A stretch of 7,528 nucleotides of DNA from JBFMAE01 sp040756085 (GCA_040756085.1 JBFMAE010000407.1:1-7528), one strand, 5' to 3'; positions 1 through 5,141 are shown, counted from the stretch's first letter. Notes: a model not told the origin generated them from the letters alone. Made by a program: numbers and translations.

Positions 1-140
1 ATTGCTCATTAAGTGCGATTGTCTTTCGGGAAAGAATCCACAATAAAAAATATAGGGAACTTTCAGCTAAAGGTGCATTACCTGCTGATTTGGCTTCGTG
101 TAAAGCACAGCTGATTTATGATCTGATAAACCTGAAGTAA
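1..140 (+). CDS. 3' end of an unknown cassette gene (partial)
   Basis: The frame beginning at base 3 is open for 45 codons to a TAA at 138-140, and ends ...QLIYDLINLK. The start lies outside the window. It is the only plus-strand frame open across this stretch. The fragment is mixed basic and hydrophobic and has no motif I recognise. It belongs to cassette A, whose attC begins at 257. The same frame continues without shift after the TAA (see the next entry), so the gene may have been cut by a nonsense mutation, or two small genes may follow one another. Confidence 0.4.
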   Translation, partial: CSLSAIVFRERIHNKKYRELSAKGALPADLASCKAQLIYDLINLK

Positions 141-146
141 GTATGG

Positions 147-239
147 ATGGCAGCATTACCAGAGCACATAGACATAAAAATCATCATTTATAGAAAAATT
201 GACGATGGAATTGAGGTGAATTATGGAGAAGTATTGTAA
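147..239 (+). CDS. Small unknown ORF in cassette A
   Basis: An ATG at 147 opens 30 codons (begins MAALPEHIDIK, ends VNYGEVL) to a TAA at 237-239, 17 bp before the attC site. It is in the same frame as the partial gene ending at 140, separated only by that stop and two codons. The upstream GAAGTAAGT is a weak ribosome-binding site. Its place just before an attC is where a cassette gene should end. It could therefore be the original C-terminus of the preceding gene after a premature stop, or a separate short protein. Family not recognised. Confidence 0.25.
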   Translation: MAALPEHIDIKIIIYRKIDDGIEVNYGEVL

Positions 240-256
240 TAATCAACCCCTGCATC

Positions 257-375
257 GCCTAACACAGCACCTGCCCGCCGCTTCGCTTTGGCAGGCGGGT
301 AAAAGGTTCGTGCCTTACGGCACTCACCCAAATTTTTGCTTTGCAAAAACTTCTTTTATGCTGGAATCGTTAGCC
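257..375 (+). repeat. attC site 1 (cassette A)
   Basis: The left core box GCCTAAC is at 257-263 and the right core box GTTAGCC at 369-375. An inner pair AGCA and TGCT lies close to the two ends. The interior carries the array motif GGTTCGTGCC, then CACTCACCCAAAT, then TTCTTTTATGCTGGAA. At about 119 bp it is the longest of the six sites. The extra length comes from a GC-rich block at about 270-300, in which CCTGCC can pair with GGCAGG or, in another register, CCCGCC with GGCGGG. Confidence 0.8.
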
Positions 376-431
376 GCTCATTGCATAAAGAGATAGAAAT
401 CATTTCGCCTCAGGAATTATAGGAGATAACC

Positions 432-611
432 ATGAAAAAGATAGAATATTTTGATTATCAAAAGGTTGCCAGAGAGATGGATGTACCCAGTGCAATCTTA
501 AAGAAGATTGAAAAAGAGGTGAAGGAAGAGTTTCCTAAAGATAAGATGATGTACGAACTTCATGTTCTAAGGGCACTAAGGAGTAAATATTGGCAAAAAG
601 CACCATTTTAA
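432..611 (+). CDS. Orphan 59-aa cassette protein
   Basis: The ATG at 432 is preceded by TAGGAGATAACC, a good Shine-Dalgarno sequence at normal spacing. The frame runs 59 codons to a TAA at 609-611. The protein starts MKKIEYFDYQKVA and is highly charged, rich in Lys and Glu. It has a likely helical stretch (about residues 9-33, including KKIEKEVKEEF) and a second helix around YELHVLRALRSKYW. There is no signal peptide, membrane segment or cysteine. It is the only gene of cassette B, which starts at 729 minus its own length, inside the core box at 369-375, and ends at the attC at 631-734. I do not recognise the family. Size and composition are compatible with a small regulator or antitoxin, but nothing in the sequence proves that. 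The ribosome-binding site and cassette position make it a real gene. Confidence 0.7.
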   Translation: MKKIEYFDYQKVAREMDVPSAILKKIEKEVKEEFPKDKMMYELHVLRALRSKYWQKAPF

Positions 612-630
612 TAAGACTGCCTGCATCGGC

Positions 631-734
631 AGATAACATAACATTGGCGCTTAAGCCCTTCGGGAAACAGCCGGGCCTCGTCATCAGCTTTCTTGACCGT
701 GGCCCGTTTGTTTCGCCGATGAGAAACGTTAACC
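631..734 (+). repeat. attC site 2 (cassette B)
   Basis: The right core box is GTTAACC at 728-734. The left box is less regular: AGATAAC at 631-637 or ACATAAC at 636-642. An inner pair CATTGGCG (642-649) and CGCCGATG (714-721) is complementary apart from one G-T pair and sets the hairpin. This site lacks the GGTTCGTGCC motif of the others and holds a different interior with CCCTTCGGG, so it is the most divergent of the six. A small hairpin CTGCC/GGCAG (617-632) abuts its left end. Confidence 0.65.
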
Positions 735-945
735 GCCATTGGTATTATCGGCAGCAGCACTCTACTTATGAGGTAATGCAATGCTCAAATTAATCATTTT
801 CATTATCGTGTCTGCTGGGATAGTTTATGTGTCAAGGGCTTCTCTACGTTTTCCTCGTTCTCACGGCTTTTACCGATTCTTCGCCTGGGAGTCCATCTTG
901 GCCTTAATCTTGCTGAACTTGGAACGTTGGTTTCGCGATCCCTTC
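728..945 (+). repeat. Direct repeat, copy 1 (ICMT cassette 5' half)
   Basis: This segment aligns with 2156-2370 from the attC core box through the untranslated leader and the first 55 codons of the gene. The main gap is 3 bp, near CGGCAGCAGCAC versus CGGTAGCAC. Most coding differences are at third positions. The similarity stops abruptly after codon 55 (RDPF). Confidence 0.85.
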
Positions 946-1050
946 TCGAAAAAAGAATATGCAAAATTAGCAGAAAGGCGCATCAAAAAGTTTTCTTTAA
1001 ATTTTAATGCTCCCAAGTTGTTTGAATTTGAAAAGAAAAAGGGACGATAG
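781..1050 (+). CDS. Chimeric or truncated ICMT-like membrane protein
   Basis: The ATG at 781 follows GAGGT with 7-8 bases between. The frame gives 89 aa. Residues 1-55 match the N-terminus of the full-length methyltransferase at 2206-2757: a membrane segment at about 3-18, then RASLRFPRSHGFYRFFAWE, a second membrane segment at about 36-48, then WFRDPF. From residue 56 the sequence changes completely to a basic tail (SKKEYAKLAERR...EKKKGR) that has no counterpart in the long copy. The catalytic half, with the RHP motif and the acidic C-terminal motif, is absent, so it cannot act as that methyltransferase. The gene ends 15 bp before an attC site. It is probably a recombinant of two cassettes: a small membrane protein if expressed, otherwise a decaying remnant. 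Pseudogene is a fair alternative. Confidence 0.6.
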   Translation: MLKLIIFIIVSAGIVYVSRASLRFPRSHGFYRFFAWESILALILLNLERWFRDPFSKKEYAKLAERRIKKFSLNFNAPKLFEFEKKKGR

Positions 1051-1065
1051 AAATATCGAAACGGC

Positions 1066-1157
1066 GTATAACATAGTATAAAAGGTTCGTGCCTAAAGAC
1101 ACTCACACAAATCCTTCGGTAAAAGTCAGGAATTCTTTTTTGCTGGGAACGTTAGGC
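1066..1157 (+). repeat. attC site 3 (cassette C)
   Basis: The left core box is GTATAAC at 1066-1072, preceded by CGGC, and the right core box is GTTAGGC at 1151-1157. The interior closely follows attC site 1: AAAAGGTTCGTGCC, CACTCACACAAAT, then TTCTTTTTTGCTGGGAAC. Its left box does not match the start of its own cassette (GTTAACCGCC), which supports the view that cassette C is a chimera. Confidence 0.8.
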
Positions 1158-1182
1158 GAAAGCGCTAAGTTTGGGAGAAAAC

Positions 1183-2061
1183 ATGAAAAAAGAATGCGTC
1201 TTTATTGATGTTTTTACAGATATCCCCTATTCGGGTAACCAATTGGCAGTATTTCCAGATGCTGATGGATTAAATACCGAACAGATGCAAAAATTAGCAA
1301 ACGAAATCAATTATTCAGAGACAACTTTTATTTTCAATAGTGGTGATCCAGAAGTTGATTTTGAGATAAGAATATTTACGATCAAATTTGAGCTGCCTTT
1401 TGCTGGTCATCCGGTATTGGGAACCGCTTATTCTATTATGAACATCTTTGATATATGGCCCGAAAAGAAGAACATATTAAAATTGAAGACAAAAGTGGGC
1501 ATTATTCTTCTTGAAAAAAGGAATGGTATTGTCTGGATGACCCAGAAAGAACCGGAATTCTTCGGTCAATATGCTGATAAGAAAGAGATTGCGGATTTAG
1601 TTAATTTGTTACCTGAAGATATTTCAGATAATTTGCCTATTGAAGAGGTGTCAACAGGAATTAATATGCTCATAATCCCTGGTAAAAATCTTTCTGCGAT
1701 TCAAAGGGCAAATGGACATGTAAACAACTTGAATAAGTTCTTCAGAAATAAGGATTCTCTGGCCCCTTATCTATTTACACTCGAGACCATGGATGCCAGT
1801 GCAAAGGTTCACACGAGGTTCTTTGCTCCACATTTAGGAGTGATAGAGGATGCAGCTACTGGAGCCGCAGCAGGCCCTCTGACAGCATATCTGTTAAAAT
1901 ACGATGTTTTTGGTAGATGTTTTGAAATCCAAAATGAGCAGGGGATAGAAATGGGACGAGCATCAAAAATATTGATGAAAGGTGAGATCAAAGATAATAA
2001 GTATATGATAAAGACAGGCGGAGCATGTGCTTATGTTGGAAGAGGAGAGTTTACGGTATAA
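1183..2061 (+). CDS. PhzF family protein (isomerase/epimerase fold)
   Basis: The product has 292 aa, the usual length for this family of diaminopimelate-epimerase-fold enzymes. The sequence shows FIDVFTDIPYSGNQLAVF at the N-terminus, the catalytic-glutamate motif YSETTF with E46 (the counterpart of E45 of PhzF), RIFT...ELPFAGHPVLGTA at about 63-82, and the second-domain motif RFFAP-GVIEDAATGAAAGPL at about 212-233. All key motifs are intact, so it is probably active. PhzF itself isomerises a dihydro-hydroxyanthranilate in phenazine synthesis, but most relatives have unknown substrates, and no phenazine genes are present here. I chose the ATG at 1183 because GGGAG at 1173-1177 sits 5 bases before it. 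A TTG at 1171 in the same frame has no such site. It is the single gene of cassette D, whose ends are perfectly complementary, a sign of an intact cassette. Confidence 0.9.
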   Translation: MKKECVFIDVFTDIPYSGNQLAVFPDADGLNTEQMQKLANEINYSETTFIFNSGDPEVDFEIRIFTIKFELPFAGHPVLGTAYSIMNIFDIWPEKKNILKLKTKVGIILLEKRNGIVWMTQKEPEFFGQYADKKEIADLVNLLPEDISDNLPIEEVSTGINMLIIPGKNLSAIQRANGHVNNLNKFFRNKDSLAPYLFTLETMDASAKVHTRFFAPHLGVIEDAATGAAAGPLTAYLLKYDVFGRCFEIQNEQGIEMGRASKILMKGEIKDNKYMIKTGGACAYVGRGEFTV

Positions 2062-2071
2062 TGGCGCCATC

Positions 2072-2162
2072 GCCTAACAGAGCATATCTGGCTTCGTGCC
2101 TTCGGCACTCCGCCCAAATCTAGCCTCATGGCTGGACTTCAGATACGCTGGAAACGTTAGCC
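2072..2162 (+). repeat. attC site 4 (cassette D)
   Basis: The left core box is GCCTAAC at 2072-2078 and the right core box GTTAGCC at 2156-2162. The inner arms AGCATATCTGG and CTTCAGATACGCT are complementary with a few unpaired bases, the typical asymmetric attC hairpin. The middle has GGCTTCGTGCC, the hairpin GTGCC-TTC-GGCAC, and CCCAAAT. It starts 10 bp after the phzF-type stop codon. Confidence 0.88.
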
Positions 2163-2370
2163 GCCATTTGTATCATCGGTAGCACTCCACTTATGAAGTA
2201 ATGCTATGCTCAAACTAATAATTTTCGTTATCGTGTCTGCGGGGATCATTTATGTATCGAGGGCTTCTCTACGTTTTCCTCGTTCTCACGGTTTTTATCG
2301 ATTCTTCGCTTGGGAAGCAATCCTCGCCATCTTCGTGTTCAACGTGGAATTCTGGTTTCGCGACCCGTTT
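2156..2370 (+). repeat. Direct repeat, copy 2 (ICMT cassette 5' half)
   Basis: This is the counterpart of 728-945. It covers the same cassette start, leader and first 55 codons, but here the gene continues to full length. The copies have diverged at many third codon positions while the protein stays similar, so the duplication is not recent, or the two cassettes were acquired separately. Confidence 0.85.
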
Positions 2371-2757
2371 GCCTGGCATCAGATCATTGCGTGGTGTCTA
2401 CTTATCGCCTCGCTCTTCCCGCTGGCATTTGGTATACACGCGTTGCGCTCGCGGGGCAAACCAACCGCAAACAGAGAAAGCGATCCTTCGCTCCTGGCAT
2501 TCGAAAAAACTACCCAACTGGTCACCAGCGGCGTGTACTGCTACATCCGCCACCCACTCTATAGTTCCCTGTTTCTGCTTGCTTGGGGCATATTCTTCAA
2601 GTCGCCGTCCTGGCTGGGTGGACTTCTGTCTGTAACCGCAACCCTGTTCCTGATCGCAACTGCAAAAGCGGACGAGACGGAATGTGTCCGCTTCTTTGGT
2701 TCGGAATATCAAAACTACATGAGAAAGACCAAGAGATTCATACCTTTCTTGTTTTGA
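2206..2757 (+). CDS. ICMT/PEMT-type membrane methyltransferase
   Basis: This 183-aa integral membrane protein belongs to the isoprenylcysteine carboxyl methyltransferase / phospholipid methyltransferase superfamily. About five hydrophobic segments are visible (about 3-18, 36-50, 58-78, 119-131, 138-153). The SAM-binding signature is LVTSGVYCYIRHPLYSSL with R115-H116-P117. The C-terminal ADETECVRFFGSEYQNY-RFIP follows the family pattern of two acidic residues, then FG-x-x-Y-x-x-Y, then RFIP. Bacterial members usually have no known substrate, and prenylated proteins are not expected, so a lipid or small-molecule acceptor is as likely. The ATG at 2206 aligns with the start of the truncated relative at 781. 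Its ribosome-binding site is weak (GAAGTAATGCT, against GAGGTAATGCA in the other copy). It is the only gene of cassette E. Confidence 0.85.
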   Translation: MLKLIIFVIVSAGIIYVSRASLRFPRSHGFYRFFAWEAILAIFVFNVEFWFRDPFAWHQIIAWCLLIASLFPLAFGIHALRSRGKPTANRESDPSLLAFEKTTQLVTSGVYCYIRHPLYSSLFLLAWGIFFKSPSWLGGLLSVTATLFLIATAKADETECVRFFGSEYQNYMRKTKRFIPFLF

Positions 2758-2771
2758 AGAGCACTAACGGC

Positions 2772-2849
2772 GGTTAACAGCGTGTTTGCGGTTCGCTTCG
2801 CTCACCCAAATTGCCTTCGGCAACTTCTTTTATCCACCGAACGTTATAT
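2772..2849 (+). repeat. attC site 5 (cassette E)
   Basis: The left core box is GGTTAAC at 2772-2778, within GGCGGTTAAC, and the right core box is GTTATAT at 2843-2849. The interior holds GGTTCGCTTCGCTCACCCAAAT, a hairpin TTGCC-TTC-GGCAA, and TTCTTTTATCCACCGAAC. GGCGGTTAAC is the exact reverse complement of the start of cassette C (GTTAACCGCC). This suggests that the ancestral ICMT cassette had that start and this attC. Confidence 0.8.
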
Positions 2850-2921
2850 GAAAATCCGAACCCGAATTTGGGGATGGGGAAATATTTAAAAGGAAAATGT
2901 TAGACTGTAGAGGTGAAAAAC

Positions 2922-3401
2922 ATGGCTAAAAAACGCAAATCTTGGCAAGAAAAATTGGTAGATAGTAAAGGTCTGCCGAAAGTGGAGCAGCTCACTCCAA
3001 AAATGGCTGGCAGATGGGGGACAAAAGTTGGTGATACAGTGGTGATTCCGGCACCAATTGAAGTGGATGAGATTATGAAAAAGGTGCCTAAAGGTAAACT
3101 CATTACAATAAATCAAATCCGGGAGAAACTTGCTAAAAAACATAAAGCCACAATTGGCTGTCCGATAACTACCGGAATTTTCGCTCGCATCGCAGCTGAG
3201 GCAGCAGCAGAGGTAGCAGCGGAGGGGAAGAAGGACATTACTCCTTATTGGCGGACATTAAAAGCAGGCGGAGTAATAAACGAGAAATATCCTGGTGGAG
3301 TAGAGGCTCAAAAGAAGCTTTTAGAAAAGGAAGGGAATAAAATAATCCAGAAAGGTAAAAAATATGTAGTCGCTGATTTTGAAAAGTATTTGGCAAAGTA
3401 A
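2922..3401 (+). CDS. MGMT/alkyltransferase-like protein lacking the active Cys
   Basis: The product has 159 aa. Residues about 55-140 resemble the DNA-binding domain of O6-alkylguanine-DNA alkyltransferases: VPKGKLITINQIREKL (family VPxGKVxTYGxIA), then TTGIFARIAAEAAAE, then PYWRTLKAGGVIN, then PGGVEAQKKLLEKEG (family GGxxxKxxLLxxEG). The catalytic PCHRV motif is replaced by P108-Y-W-R111, so the methyl-accepting cysteine is missing. In alkyltransferase-like (ATL) proteins the cysteine is also replaced, usually by Trp, and the protein flags alkylated bases for nucleotide excision repair. The role here could be similar or simply DNA binding. An N-terminal extension (1-50, basic, with TPKMAGRWG...VVIPAP) is not part of the classical domain. 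I chose the ATG at 2922 over the GTG at 2913 because GAGGTG at 2910-2915 is the ribosome-binding site, 6 bases away. First gene of cassette F. Confidence 0.75.
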   Translation: MAKKRKSWQEKLVDSKGLPKVEQLTPKMAGRWGTKVGDTVVIPAPIEVDEIMKKVPKGKLITINQIREKLAKKHKATIGCPITTGIFARIAAEAAAEVAAEGKKDITPYWRTLKAGGVINEKYPGGVEAQKKLLEKEGNKIIQKGKKYVVADFEKYLAK

Positions 3402-3420
3402 TATTAATGGAGACAAGACT

Positions 3421-3882
3421 ATGAACGAAGAAAAGAAAAACCTGATCGCATATTGTGGTCTTTACTGTGGAGATTGCTCTATTTACGAAGGGAGGATTGC
3501 TGATTTGGCAAGAGATCTCAGAAAAGAATTAAGAGAGGCAAGATTTGATAAGACAGCAAAAGCTTTGTCCGGAGTCTCATTCTTTAAGATATTCAATAAC
3601 TATCCCCAATGCTACGAAGTTTTAGGAGCAATGGTAAAACTCCGCTGCGGAAAAATCTGTAAAGACGGCGGGGGTCCACCTTTTTGTAAAATTAGAAAAT
3701 GTTGTCAGAAAAAAGGTTTTGATGGTTGCTGGGAATGTGAGGAATTTGAAACGTGCGAAAAACTGGATTTTTTAAAGCCGGGTCATGGTGGGGCCCGTAT
3801 AAAAAACATAAGAAAAATCAGCAAACAAGGGACTCAAGAATTTCTTAAAGGAGAAAAATATTGGTATGTAAACCCAAAATGA
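3421..3882 (+). CDS. DUF3795-type cysteine-rich protein
   Basis: The product has 153 aa with 12 cysteines. The opening LIAYCGLYCGDC (C12, C16, C19) and the later pairs C76/C80, C89, C94-C95, C103-xx-C106 and C112, ending GCWECEEFETCEKL, match the DUF3795 pattern, whose members are thought to bind metal or an iron-sulfur cluster. The function is unknown for the family. No membrane segment or signal peptide is seen, so it is probably cytoplasmic. It begins 19 bp after the alkyltransferase-like gene, with GGAG at 3410-3413 before its ATG, and shares that gene's cassette, so the two are probably co-transcribed. An upstream in-frame extension to 3379 would overlap the previous gene and has no ribosome-binding site. 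Confidence 0.8.
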   Translation: MNEEKKNLIAYCGLYCGDCSIYEGRIADLARDLRKELREARFDKTAKALSGVSFFKIFNNYPQCYEVLGAMVKLRCGKICKDGGGPPFCKIRKCCQKKGFDGCWECEEFETCEKLDFLKPGHGGARIKNIRKISKQGTQEFLKGEKYWYVNPK

Positions 3883-3911
3883 AAACTTTTGGCGGGGTTC
3901 GGAACTCTGCA

Positions 3912-3939
3912 GTTGCTTCGCAACCTTGACCTTCGGGTC
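3912..3939 (+). other. Two tandem small hairpins before attC site 6
   Basis: GTTGC-TTC-GCAAC (3912-3924) is followed by GACC-TTCG-GGTC (3928-3939). The second has the C(UUCG)G loop known to be very stable in RNA. They fill the gap between the DUF3795 stop and the left core box of the attC. There is no T-tract, so they are not typical terminators. They may protect the 3' end of the cassette mRNA or be an inserted part of the attC. Confidence 0.55.
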
Positions 3940-4020
3940 GTATAACATGCTCGGATCTGGTTTCGCTATCGCTTGCGCAAATCCCTTGCAGGACTTCAGA
4001 TATGAGCGTGACCGTTAGCC
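3940..4020 (+). repeat. attC site 6 (cassette F), last in the array
   Basis: The left core box is GTATAAC at 3940-3946 and the right core box GTTAGCC at 4014-4020. The inner arms GCTCGGATCTGG and CTTCAGATATGAGC pair with a few unpaired bases. CTTCAGATA and GCGCAAAT in the interior link it with site 4. The left box is complementary to the cassette's own start (GTTATAT) apart from one G-T pair, so the two-gene segment 2844-4014 behaves as one cassette. Confidence 0.85.
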
Positions 4021-4252
4021 AAAATGACACTTCGCTCGAACGCCTTATGGTGGAATCCTAAAGGAGATGGACAGGAAATTAAAGAGGACATTGGGAATCA
4101 GAAGCGTGGGAAAGCGAAAGTAAATAAATTCAACAACATCCCTTTCAGGAAGGCCAACCTTATAAAATAATTCGGTCGAAAAACAATCAAAGAATCTACT
4201 TGACGGAATTTTTTTCTGAGGTTATGAAGTATGAACAATTGGGGAGGCCTCT
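4021..4252 (+). other. Spacer between array end and chromosome
   Basis: No attC and no recognisable gene is present. A 48-codon frame opens with the ATG at 4024, three bases after the attC core box, and ends with a TAA at 4168-4170 (MTLRSNALWWNPKGDG... to ...FRKANLIK). It has no ribosome-binding site. It may be chance, or a cassette gene that lost its attC. The right part holds the promoter of the next gene. Confidence 0.35.
4200..4228 (+). promoter_or_regulatory. Sigma-70-type promoter of the dedA-type gene
   Basis: TTGACG at 4200-4205 is followed after 17 bases by TATGAA at 4223-4228, 5/6 and 4/6 matches to the consensus. Transcription would start near 4235 and read the DedA gene at 4253. 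It gives that gene its own promoter outside the array. Confidence 0.6.
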
Positions 4253-4897
4253 TTGATTTCAGAGATTACGCAGTGGATTATGGAGTTGATGAGGACCCAT
4301 GGTCAGGCCTCGGTCTTCATCGGCGTGATGATTGAACAGATCATTGTGCCCATCCCATCTCCATTGATCATCATGGGCGCAGGCGCCATCCTTATCTTAC
4401 CCGGACTTTCCATTCCCGATGCCTTTCTTCAAATTCTGTGGGTCATCGTCCTCCCAGGTACGATCGCTTCGACATTGGGTTCCTTTATCGGATATACCAT
4501 CAGTTATTATGGAGGGAAGGCGTTGGTGGTTCGGTTCCGGAGTTTTCTGGATGTAGATTGGAACCAGATAGAAAGATTAGAGAAACGATTTCAGGGAAAG
4601 AAGGAGGCATGGAGCATCTTTCTCTCCCGGGCCATTCCAGTCTTTCCCATCTCTTTGGTCTCTATTCTTGCCGGCCTTATACGCATTCCAATTAAACCCT
4701 TCACCCTTTATACCTTTTTGGGTTCAATCTTCCGATGTTTCTTTTTAGGCTTTTTTGGATGGTGGATTGGAGCGACTTACGAAAAGGTTGCCACTCATTT
4801 AGATTCGGCAGAGACCATCGTCTCCATTTTAATGCTGATAGGAATGGGGGTGGCCTTGGCCTACCTCTATTATAAATTCAGGAGATCATCAACTTGA
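4253..4897 (+). CDS. DedA/VTT-family membrane protein
   Basis: This 214-aa polytopic inner-membrane protein is of the DedA (SNARE-associated, VTT) family. Features seen: E28-QIIVPIPSP in the first re-entrant region, GTIASTLGSFIGYTISYYGGKALV at about 69-92, the conserved SRAIPVFPISLVSILAGLIRIP at about 125-146, and a C-terminal anchor at about 188-207 followed by YKFRRSST. Several DedA proteins act as scramblases or flippases that recycle undecaprenyl phosphate or phosphatidylethanolamine, or support membrane potential. The exact substrate cannot be read here. The start is TTG at 4253, with GGGGAGG at 4241-4247 ending 5 bases before it. The next ATG (4280) has no such site and would remove part of the first helix. 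The ferredoxin gene follows after 55 bp. Confidence 0.85.
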   Translation: MISEITQWIMELMRTHGQASVFIGVMIEQIIVPIPSPLIIMGAGAILILPGLSIPDAFLQILWVIVLPGTIASTLGSFIGYTISYYGGKALVVRFRSFLDVDWNQIERLEKRFQGKKEAWSIFLSRAIPVFPISLVSILAGLIRIPIKPFTLYTFLGSIFRCFFLGFFGWWIGATYEKVATHLDSAETIVSILMLIGMGVALAYLYYKFRRSST

Positions 4898-4923
4898 TTT
4901 GAAAAAACGATTATGGATAATCG
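4894..4923 (+). promoter_or_regulatory. Candidate ferredoxin promoter with overlapping dyad
   Basis: TTGATT (4894-4899), 16 bases, then GATAAT (4916-4921). The -35 overlaps the dedA stop codon. A perfect inverted repeat CGATTAT-GG-ATAATCG (4908-4923) covers the -10 element, where a repressor could bind. Confidence 0.4.
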
Positions 4924-4952
4924 GGTAAAATAAATAGAAAGGAGGATGGGCA

Positions 4953-5141
4953 ATGCGGGTGACGATTGATGAGGAAACCTGTATCGGGTGCGGGGTTTGT
5001 GCAGAGGAGTGCCCAGAGGTCTTTGATATGGATGATGATAAGGCCACTGTCAAGATGGAAGAGGTTCCGGAGGATGTTGCTGATTCTTGTCGGGAGGCTG
5101 CTGAAAATTGTCCGGTGGAAGCAATCCAGATCGAAGAATAA
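4953..5141 (+). CDS. Small [4Fe-4S] ferredoxin
   Basis: This 62-aa acidic electron carrier is of the single-cluster type. C10-xx-C13-xx-C16 and C53-P54 are the expected ligands of one [4Fe-4S] cluster. C20 and C46 are placed where the Thermotoga and Desulfovibrio single-cluster ferredoxins carry a disulfide or spare cysteines. The middle segment VFDMDDDKATVKMEEVPED replaces the second cluster loop of 2[4Fe-4S] ferredoxins, and there is no second CxxCxxC motif. It would act in the cytoplasm as a low-potential electron carrier. The partner enzyme is not in the window. The start ATG at 4953 has AAAGGAGG about 8 bases upstream. An ATG at 4945 lies inside that ribosome-binding site. It may be read from its own promoter as well as from dedA. 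Confidence 0.93.
   Translation: MRVTIDEETCIGCGVCAEECPEVFDMDDDKATVKMEEVPEDVADSCREAAENCPVEAIQIEE

Larger units (their letters stand above)
1..4020 (+). mobile_element. Integron gene-cassette array (distal part)
   Basis: Six attC-like sites alternate with short plus-strand genes, all in the same orientation, and each site follows a stop codon. The cassette boundaries can be tested internally. In an integron the first bases of a cassette complement the left end of its own attC. Cassette D starts GTTAGGCGA and its site opens TCGCCTAAC, a perfect match. Cassette E starts GTTAGCCGCC and its site opens GGCGGTTAAC, with one difference. Cassette F starts GTTATAT and its site opens GTATAAC. The shared internal motifs of the sites suggest a chromosomal array with a resident integrase. 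No integrase, attI or cassette promoter is in the window, so they should lie to the left. The array ends at 4020, where no further attC is visible. Confidence 0.85.

Noticed and set aside
590..793. 67-aa plus-strand open frame
   Set aside because: It starts inside the 59-aa gene in another frame, has no ribosome-binding site, and crosses attC site 2 and the start of cassette C, so it is not a plausible gene.
870..1106. 78-aa minus-strand open frame
   Set aside because: It lies opposite the ICMT-like chimera and attC site 3. The plus strand shows protein-level conservation with 2206-2370, which explains the open frame.
1183..2061. Phenazine biosynthesis locus
   Set aside because: Only the PhzF-type gene is present, alone in its cassette. 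The wide PhzF family does not imply phenazine synthesis.
2061..2070. 10-bp palindrome ATGGCGCCAT after the phzF-type stop
   Set aside because: It is short, has no T-run, and is next to the attC core box. Nothing links it to a regulator or terminator.
2252..2777. Several overlapping open frames within the ICMT gene on both strands
   Set aside because: The motifs RHP, FG-x-x-Y and RFIP are all in the 2206-2757 frame. The others have no family signature.
257..4020. CRISPR array as explanation of the spaced repeats
   Set aside because: The repeats are 78-119 bp, imperfect, hairpin-forming and separated by whole genes, which fits attC sites and not CRISPR.
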